8,175 nucleotides of DNA from CAYJWS01 sp964373925 (GTDB lineage: Bacteria > Patescibacteriota > Patescibacteriia > Buchananbacterales > GWA2-38-13), in assembly GCA_964373925.1 (NCBI GenBank), contig CAYJWS010000054.1, positions 1-8,175 of the forward strand, read 5' to 3'. This document shows, one piece after another, positions 1 through 5,344 of this stretch. Below the pieces are notes generated by a model. It was given only the letters and a program-made list of their open reading frames with translations, made no database searches and was not told the DNA's origin. How positions within the stretch are numbered: the stretch's first letter is position 1; every line of letters begins with the position of its first letter. A program made the translations under genes and the position numbers.

Positions 1-1
1 A

Positions 2-1468
2 GTTGAAAAATATCCAGCCACGCTGCAGTATATTCGCAAAGAATACCAAGATTTGCGCGAGCGTTTTACAAAGCTCGTAATGCGCCTCGGTCTTAACTGG
101 GTTAATATTCCAGCAATTTTTCATGAAATAAGCATTGGAATTCATGATGATGCCCTTCGACCCTCGGCGAAAAAACAGATTATTGAACCGCTTGAGGCAT
201 TTTTAAAGTGCCTTGAAAGGCTAGATCGTGATTCTTCGGCATTTCAAAGGATCAAAGATATTGAAGAGGCGCAGGAAAGCGCGACAAGGCAGCTTGCGAT
301 CTCGGGCGAGTCGTTGTCGGAAAAATTGATTTTGGCTTTTCATGATGTGCTCTTAAAGATACGCGATGTGCGAAAGCTTGAACAAGCGGCCATTGAATTG
401 CTTGAGCAACACCATTATAAAGCGAAAAAATTGGCTCGTGACGCGAATCGTATCCACGAAGAGCTCGTCAAGGCCTCACTTCCTTTTGGAAAAGATCTTT
501 CTGATGCGGAAATAATGTTGCAAGACGACTGCAGTGATGCCCAGGTAGAGGGCCGTGTAACGAATATTGAAGCAGGGCTTGCTTCTTGGAATGAAATTTT
601 TAAAGAATTTCAGAGGATTTCGGAGGCGCATGACGCCCTTACTGCAGACGTAAAAAAGCTGTACGAAGAGGTAATCGGCCTTGAGACTGATGAAAAAAAT
701 TATCAAGAGCGCTTGCGTTCGTGGGAGCTTCTTTTTTCTGAAACGGAGATTGACCCCTATCTTGTGTTGGGTGAAGACAGGAAAAGCTATAATTCTTCTA
801 ACTCTCTCATTTCTGACTGTCGCGCGCTTTTGAATTCTGATATACCATCTTTGCCCATTGTCAGATCAATCGGCAAGATGCCAGATCGCGCAAGGTCTGT
901 ACTTGAACAGCTGTATGAAGCATTTGATAAAAAAACGCCAGTTCGGTTAGGCCCAAAGAGAAAACCCAAGCTGGTAACAGCAGAAGTTTCTGGCGACGAA
1001 GCTGACATTGATGAAGCTGACACTCAAGATGACCAAGCTCAAGTTGTTCAAGTAATAAAGCCCGCGCTCGTTAACGCTCGTGTATTAGCAAAAGTCATAC
1101 CGTGGCAAGCTGTTGTGGCTGTGTATTCTACGGTGTGTCATAGGTACCGATCCAAGGGAAGAACAGCCAAGGTCGTCTACCAAGAAATTTTGATCCCAAC
1201 CGGATATACTTTTGGCCTTACTTTTGATGAGTGGAAAATTGGTCTTGAAGAGGCCCATCTTCGCAATTTGGTCGCGCGAATCCATTTTAAGAAAAGATTC
1301 TGGCTATGGAAGCCGACAATTCAAGGATATGGAATGTCGGAGACGCTCATTAAACATCTTCCGGAAGATTTTTGTTCAAAACTCGAGGAAGCTCTTAAGA
1401 ATCTCAATGCCAAGCAGATACAAGAAAGACAAGCATTTGCAGATGCGCATAAAAAGAAAAAAGCATAA
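2..1468 (+). CDS. Partial coiled-coil protein of unknown function, 5' end outside window
   Basis: I do not recognise this gene. The reading frame is open from base 2 with no stop, so the TTG at 53 is probably internal and the true start lies upstream of the window; about 488 codons are visible. Counting residues from the TTG, about 45-230 are rich in Glu, Lys, Leu and Ala in a heptad-like pattern and probably form long helices or coiled coil. An acidic linker follows near residues 315-332 (many Asp and Glu). A compact C-terminal region from about 340 to 440 is rich in aromatic residues (a Trp-Gln-Ala start, then FWLWKP near 415-420) and could be a small winged-helix-like or binding domain, though this is a guess. 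The protein ends in a short Lys-rich tail. There is no signal peptide or membrane segment in the visible part, so it is likely cytoplasmic. It converges on the ATPase operon across a shared terminator. Confidence 0.8.
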   Translation, partial: VEKYPATLQYIRKEYQDLRERFTKLVMRLGLNWVNIPAIFHEISIGIHDDALRPSAKKQIIEPLEAFLKCLERLDRDSSAFQRIKDIEEAQESATRQLAISGESLSEKLILAFHDVLLKIRDVRKLEQAAIELLEQHHYKAKKLARDANRIHEELVKASLPFGKDLSDAEIMLQDDCSDAQVEGRVTNIEAGLASWNEIFKEFQRISEAHDALTADVKKLYEEVIGLETDEKNYQERLRSWELLFSETEIDPYLVLGEDRKSYNSSNSLISDCRALLNSDIPSLPIVRSIGKMPDRARSVLEQLYEAFDKKTPVRLGPKRKPKLVTAEVSGDEADIDEADTQDDQAQVVQVIKPALVNARVLAKVIPWQAVVAVYSTVCHRYRSKGRTAKVVYQEILIPTGYTFGLTFDEWKIGLEEAHLRNLVARIHFKKRFWLWKPTIQGYGMSETLIKHLPEDFCSKLEEALKNLNAKQIQERQAFADAHKKKKA

Positions 1469-1488
1469 AAAAATTTCCTAAAAATAAA

Positions 1489-1519
1489 ACCCCGGAGAAG
1501 CCATAAGGCGCTCCGGGGT
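1489..1519. terminator. Bidirectional intrinsic terminator between convergent genes
   Basis: A 9-bp stem (ACCCCGGAG pairing with CTCCGGGGT) encloses a second short GCC/GGC stem with an ATAA loop. On the + strand it is followed by TA and eight T at 1521-1528. On the - strand the exit side reads GTTTTATTTTTA, also a U-rich tract. It lies 20 nt past the stop of the rightward coiled-coil gene and 23 nt past the stop of the leftward ATPase gene, so it most likely ends both transcripts. Confidence 0.93.
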
Positions 1520-1542
1520 ATTTTTTTTACATTTTTATATCT

Positions 1543-3585
1543 TTATTCTTCGAGCATCTTTAGGGCCATTTTTTCATGAAGGTTTGCCATCAAGCTCATG
1601 ATGCCTTCAATGGATAGCGACCCGTCAGAGGTAATCTCGATATGGTGCAGAAGTACTCTCGTTATCAGTATTTGTTTGCTTGAATATCTGCTTTCTTTCT
1701 GCGCTTGAACCAGGGCCGGATGACCCCAGTTAATGTGAATTTCAATGAATTTGCTGGTTTTGTCTCCAATCTTCCAAGAAAGGACGGGAGAGTTTATTGA
1801 CCTTGCGCACAGCTTGTATTTTGATCCTTCTATTTCCGTTATTAAGTCGTCACTGTCAGAAGAAGGGTCTTTTTGCTTTTCTTTGACAACCGTAATATGG
1901 GCTTCAGCTTTTTTATTTGGCCGCGATCGGTCAAATATCGTCACAACGAATGTGCCTTCTTGATATCCGGCAGTATACACGATGTGTTCGCCACGCGTTG
2001 GCTTGCACACGCCCTCGGTCTCATCGGTAATCCATCGAAGGTTTGCGGCGCCGGAAGAATCATCTTCTATATTTTTGGCGCGCAGGGTGATGGACTCTCC
2101 CACTTCAAGAGTTGCCTGAGAGGGTGATATGCGCAACTGCTTTTTAGGCACAATGGAGACTTTTACTGAAGAACGGATATCGGAATCATCGGGATCAAAA
2201 CACACAAGCTCGTATTCGCCGACCTTACTTCCGGCCGTATACACAACTACTTTCCCTTCGTTGGGCTCAATTTGGCCTCCGGATTTGGAATCATCCCAGG
2301 CAAATTGTTTGATGGATGTAGCGTGCCGGCGAACAGAGATGGTAATTTTTTCTCCAGTTAAAAGTTCGAGGCTTTTCGCGGAGAGAATCAGGGGCTTTTG
2401 GGGTTTGGGGCCAGGGGGCTTACCTCCGCCCAAAACTCCGCAGAGCTCGGCCACCTCTTCCATAATCCTGTGTTGTGCCTCGTCGTTGATCTCTTCTTCA
2501 ATGCTTTCAAGGCGCTCTTCAAGAGTATCAGCAAGCTGGTTCTCAAGGAAGTTGATGAACGCATCCATAATAGGTCTATGGAACATTGAAACGTCAAATG
2601 ACTTTCTATCGCCGTCAGAGAATTCGTTGAACGCATTAACGTCGATGAGGCCATTCACAAGGGGATGGTTAAAAATTTTTGGAAGCCGGTTCTTGAGCCT
2701 GTCAGGAAGATACTTTCTGAAGTCTTTGAACTCACACACAGGTCCCATGGCGCCTATCTGGAGCATATCTCCTTCGGTTGGACGCTTTGGGATATAGATT
2801 TTGATGATAATTTCACCCAGAACAGGATCATTTTCAGTAAATTCAATTTTTTCGCCGACAATCTCGCGAAGCTTTAAGCCCTTAAACTCCTTGCCGTTCG
2901 ACGAAATGAATACTTTCTCGGCGTGCCATGGCGGAAGAAAATCCGCAAGGCCGCTAATAAGCTGTTCAGCGGTGTAAAATCTATCAATGGGACTTGTCAG
3001 ACAAATACGAAATCCAGTTGATTCTTTTTTTGGAAGCCCAATGGATATCGGATCTCTCTTTATCGCGCGAGGGCGCAAATCAATGGAAGTGTCGCCCTTG
3101 ATTTTTCGAAGCCATTGTTCGAATGAAAAGGAAAGGACTCGCATAAGGCCATCCTTTTCTTCTTGGGACACATCAACCACTTCACAGAGTCGAAACTCCG
3201 CGCGCATACGCTTGGTGCCAAGCCCGTGTCGCCCGCGTTTGGTCCTGTCGGATTTTGAGGCGCTTTTTCCAATGCCGAGAAATGCCTTCCTGCCATTGGG
3301 TCCGGCGCCTTTTCCATCGTCAAGGCATGTGACGGCAAGTTCGCTTGTTTTTCCTTCCAGCGTCAGCCATACATGTTTGGCGCCCGCGTCAAAGGAGTTG
3401 ATAATCATCTCGGAAAAGAGCCCAAGGGGCCCCCCGATATTTTTTGTCGTGCTATTGAGAAAACTTTCAATATCGACTTCCGGCACAATGTCGTCTTCGG
3501 GTTTGCCTTTGAGGGCAAGCGGAGAGATGTATCCAATCTTTGCATGTGGTGTGCGTGACTCCTCTGTAGTGCTTGTTTTAGTCAT
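1543..3585 (-). CDS. GHKL (HSP90/MutL/MORC-like) ATPase with two Ig-like repeats
   Basis: This is an ATP-binding protein of the gyrase/Hsp90/histidine-kinase/MutL fold. The N-box is EMIINSFDAGAK (E59, N63, D66), the G1 motif is DDGKG (89-93) and the lid G2 motif is GRHGLG (118-123); GIGKSASK at 104-111 resembles the MutL/MORC lid segment. Residues about 190-350 fit an S5/transducer-like second domain, with a GLIDVNAF...DRKSF segment at 312-330, then a charged helix (350-383) and a Gly/Pro linker (386-398). Residues about 402-479 and 483-567 are two similar beta-rich Ig-like repeats, each with GE-ITI/L, a Trp, VYTAG and FD. A separate C-terminal domain (about 580-680) contains IEIHINWGHP. There is no signal peptide, so it is probably cytoplasmic. 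Its ATG overlaps the upstream stop by 8 nt and has an AAAGGAAGGA ribosome site. Function is inferred as ATP-driven dimer clamping on DNA or protein; nuclease activity is not evident. Confidence 0.9.
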   Translation of the reverse strand: MTKTSTTEESRTPHAKIGYISPLALKGKPEDDIVPEVDIESFLNSTTKNIGGPLGLFSEMIINSFDAGAKHVWLTLEGKTSELAVTCLDDGKGAGPNGRKAFLGIGKSASKSDRTKRGRHGLGTKRMRAEFRLCEVVDVSQEEKDGLMRVLSFSFEQWLRKIKGDTSIDLRPRAIKRDPISIGLPKKESTGFRICLTSPIDRFYTAEQLISGLADFLPPWHAEKVFISSNGKEFKGLKLREIVGEKIEFTENDPVLGEIIIKIYIPKRPTEGDMLQIGAMGPVCEFKDFRKYLPDRLKNRLPKIFNHPLVNGLIDVNAFNEFSDGDRKSFDVSMFHRPIMDAFINFLENQLADTLEERLESIEEEINDEAQHRIMEEVAELCGVLGGGKPPGPKPQKPLILSAKSLELLTGEKITISVRRHATSIKQFAWDDSKSGGQIEPNEGKVVVYTAGSKVGEYELVCFDPDDSDIRSSVKVSIVPKKQLRISPSQATLEVGESITLRAKNIEDDSSGAANLRWITDETEGVCKPTRGEHIVYTAGYQEGTFVVTIFDRSRPNKKAEAHITVVKEKQKDPSSDSDDLITEIEGSKYKLCARSINSPVLSWKIGDKTSKFIEIHINWGHPALVQAQKESRYSSKQILITRVLLHHIEITSDGSLSIEGIMSLMANLHEKMALKMLEE

Positions 3586-4375
3586 GAGTCCTTCCTTTCT
3601 TTTTCGTAGAGGTTACAAGCATAAGCGATGGATTCTTTCTTTCAATATCAATAAGCTTAGCGGCTTCGGTAGGAACAACGCTTTGCGCGATTTGATACGA
3701 TCGCCAAAGCTCTGTAAGCTCTTTGGAAAGCCCATAAAGAGACTTATCCTTGAAATCAGCAGAGCTGTTTTGTGCAAGTAAGGAAAGCCTTCTTCTTAGC
3801 TCTTCAATTAAAAGACAAGTATCTTGAATTTCTTTATCAGTCCACGGGCCAGTATCAATGGTTTTGAAGTTATCTTTCGTCAAGATGAACCGCATTCCAT
3901 TGACGTCCCATTGCGTTGAGGCAGAATCGCCCATGAGCTTGTTAGAGGCGTCTCTGGGAACAATGTCTTTTTTCAGAGCTACGCCAATAAGTTCTTCAAT
4001 CTTTAATACTCTGGCTTCGACGATTTTCATTCTTTCTTCAATATCTTTAAGTTTTGATGGAAAAGTAGCATTATCTGTCTGTTCGCCTCTGCGCGTTGCA
4101 CCTGAACGCAATCCCTTTAAGCTTCCAAGCCTCGCTATGGCTTTGCCGATAAATTGCTCTTCCTGTTCAGACAACTTAAGATGTTTTGCTAATACAGCAA
4201 ATTTCTTTTTACTGGGAAGCGATTCTTTGTTGTTCCAGCGCCTTACGCACCATTCGCCAATATTAAGGCTCTTGAAGACGTCCTTTACCTTGTGTCCATG
4301 TCTTTCAATATATTCTTGAAGGCGTTTTGAAAAAAGTGCTTTGGCTTCTTCAATAATGTCAACGTTTTTTGTCAT
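3578..4375 (-). CDS. XRE-like helix-turn-helix protein with coiled coil
   Basis: Residues about 16-75 look like a divergent XRE/Cro-type helix-turn-helix: a helix with LQEYIERHGHKVKDV, then an RRWNN turn, a Pro (P54) and an LAKHLKLSEQEE segment, as in phage-repressor-type domains. A basic stretch (about 86-97) leads into a probable coiled coil at 105-135. The rest (about 155-245) is an unrecognised helical region with a WTDKEIQDTCLLIEELRRRL segment, perhaps for oligomerisation or contact with the ATPase. There is no signal peptide. The start ATG overlaps the previous stop as ATGA and has GGAG 9 nt upstream. The end overlaps the ATPase start by 8 nt, so the proteins are probably made together. 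DNA binding is inferred from the fold pattern only; it could be the operon's own repressor or a targeting subunit. The C-terminal half matches no family that I know. Confidence 0.85.
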   Translation of the reverse strand: MTKNVDIIEEAKALFSKRLQEYIERHGHKVKDVFKSLNIGEWCVRRWNNKESLPSKKKFAVLAKHLKLSEQEEQFIGKAIARLGSLKGLRSGATRRGEQTDNATFPSKLKDIEERMKIVEARVLKIEELIGVALKKDIVPRDASNKLMGDSASTQWDVNGMRFILTKDNFKTIDTGPWTDKEIQDTCLLIEELRRRLSLLAQNSSADFKDKSLYGLSKELTELWRSYQIAQSVVPTEAAKLIDIERKNPSLMLVTSTKKKGRTHD

Positions 4376-5187
4376 GTCCCACTACTCCTTCGCACTTTTT
4401 TTTCATGTGCGTTTCCTTTTTTCAAGTTTTCTAAAGCAGCTTTTCCTTCTTCGGTGAGTTCGTATGTGGTTTCCTTTCCTGTCTTTGATTTCACGCGAAT
4501 ATGCTTTTTTATACCCTTCAAAAAATAGATAGAAGAGCTTACGTCTCGGAGTTTGAGATTTTCGTACGTAAACAGTCCATCGGACACTAAAAAGCTTCTA
4601 ATGGCTTTTGCGGTAATTTTTGAACCACTTTTTTCCAAAGTGTCAATCGCGCGCAAGATATTATGAGAGAGTGTTACTTCTTTTAGCCTTGACGCTTTTT
4701 CTGGAAAGGAGTATATGTTGCAGTCCGCTTTTTTTATTGAGATGATATCTCCATTTTGCACAAGATGGCCAAGAATTCCCGCGATGCGCCGAATAATATT
4801 TTTTTTGTTTCTAATCTGTACTTGCGATTTGATCGTGCGCATAATATTATGGCACGTAAAGGTTTTATTGCGGTCAAAATTTTTCACGAAAGATTGTACT
4901 ATGCCGGCAATATCTGCCTTGTCCTCGGCAATTCGCGTATGGTCAACGAGCGCCTCCTCATTTTTCGGGGGCAGTGAATCGTCGTTTCCCAGAGTATTGA
5001 TCCACCCTCTCATGGCCCTTGCCTTGTCAAAAAGCTGCTGAGCCTTAGCTTCATAGGCCTCGGCAACCCCTTCAATATTTTTTCGAAGTTCCAAAAACTT
5101 TGATTTAAGATTATCGCCTAAGGCATCGAGTGCCTCGGAGTCCATATCTTGCCTGCTTTCCTTTGAAAAAATATCGCTGGTACGCAT
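4372..5187 (-). CDS. Protein with two winged-helix-like regions, first gene of the ATPase operon
   Basis: I cannot assign a family. The N-terminus (about 17-62) is helical and charged, probably coiled coil. Two winged-helix-like regions follow: residues about 93-161 (helices around a Lys/Arg-rich NKKNIIRRIAGILGHLVQNGDI, then a short strand) and about 172-252 (LSHNILRAIDTLEKSGSKIT, a SSSIYFLKGIKKHIRV helix-strand, then TTYELTEEGKAAL, the usual end of winged-helix regulators). The tail is basic. There is no signal peptide. An in-frame TGA lies 9 nt before the ATG, so this is the first possible ATG. A GGAGG lies 12 nt upstream, somewhat far but the only good site. It is the promoter-proximal gene, overlapping the next by ATGA. 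A DNA-binding role, either regulatory or for substrate recognition with the ATPase, is inferred. Confidence 0.83.
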   Translation of the reverse strand: MRTSDIFSKESRQDMDSEALDALGDNLKSKFLELRKNIEGVAEAYEAKAQQLFDKARAMRGWINTLGNDDSLPPKNEEALVDHTRIAEDKADIAGIVQSFVKNFDRNKTFTCHNIMRTIKSQVQIRNKKNIIRRIAGILGHLVQNGDIISIKKADCNIYSFPEKASRLKEVTLSHNILRAIDTLEKSGSKITAKAIRSFLVSDGLFTYENLKLRDVSSSIYFLKGIKKHIRVKSKTGKETTYELTEEGKAALENLKKGNAHEKKVRRSSGT

Positions 5188-5198
5188 GAATATTCACA

Positions 5199-5205
5199 TC
5201 CTCCA
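5199..5205 (-). promoter_or_regulatory. Ribosome binding site of the operon's first gene
   Basis: TGGAGGA on the - strand is a near-perfect anti-16S match. It lies 12 nt (counted from GGAGG) before the ATG at 5187, slightly longer than usual. No in-frame start lies closer, because the frame upstream of the ATG is closed by TGA. A GTG within the gap is out of frame. Confidence 0.7.
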
Positions 5206-5236
5206 TTAAGGTGTAAAAATGTTGTAAAGGTACATG

Positions 5237-5256
5237 TGTTGTTATAATGAACAACA
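5237..5256. promoter_or_regulatory. Putative operator: 7-6-7 inverted repeat at the operon start
   Basis: TGTTGTT and AACAACA are perfect inverted 7-mers separated by 6 nt (ATAATG). With the promoter at 5264-5292, +1 falls near 5257, so this repeat covers about +2 to +21, a classic place for a repressor to block transcription. In the mRNA it could also form a 5'-end hairpin. The operon's own helix-turn-helix proteins are natural candidates for binding it, but that is inference. Confidence 0.5.
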
Positions 5257-5263
5257 ACATCGA

Positions 5264-5292
5264 ATATTATCATATATGAGCGAAAAAGTCAA
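5264..5292 (-). promoter_or_regulatory. Sigma-70-type promoter of the ATPase operon
   Basis: On the - strand, TTGACT (-35, 5287-5292) and TAATAT (-10, 5264-5269) are separated by exactly 17 bp, with a TG one base before the -10 (extended -10: TGATAATAT). A- and T-rich DNA lies upstream of the -35. Predicted +1 is near 5257, giving a leader of about 70 nt. This is the strongest promoter-like sequence in the window and suggests the operon is transcribed on its own, although no clear terminator separates it from the Lamin-tail gene upstream. Confidence 0.8.
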
Positions 5293-5298
5293 ACTTTT

Positions 5299-5318
5299 CA
5301 AAATTTTTTAGAATTTTG
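5299..5318. repeat. Second 7-6-7 inverted repeat upstream of the operon -35
   Basis: CAAAATT and AATTTTG are perfect inverted 7-mers around TTTTAG, ending 6 bp before the -35 box. It has the same 20-bp size and spacing as the repeat at 5237-5256 but a different sequence. On neither strand is it followed by the T-run expected of a terminator. It may be an upstream regulator site or simply an AT-rich chance palindrome. Confidence 0.35.
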
Positions 5319-5344
5319 TTGTATTTCATGAAATTTTTTATATA

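Noticed and set aside
53..55. TTG at 53 as the true start of the first gene
   Set aside because: The frame stays open to the window edge, no ribosome site precedes the TTG, and the upstream residues have the same character as the protein.
2129..2797. Open + strand frame of 222 codons opposite the middle of the ATPase
   Set aside because: It lies entirely antisense to the S5-like and Ig-like coding region; its Ser/Arg-rich composition is typical of a shadow frame.
2987..3781. Long + strand open frame (264 codons) opposite the ATPase and XRE-like genes
   Set aside because: It is antisense to two well-supported overlapping genes, lacks a ribosome site, and its Ser/Pro/Arg-rich product has no domain pattern.
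5323..5334. ATTTCATGAAAT palindrome after the Lamin-tail gene as a terminator
   Set aside because: The stem has almost no GC, and on the gene's own strand no T-run follows; T bases follow only on the opposite strand. Read-through into the operon remains possible.
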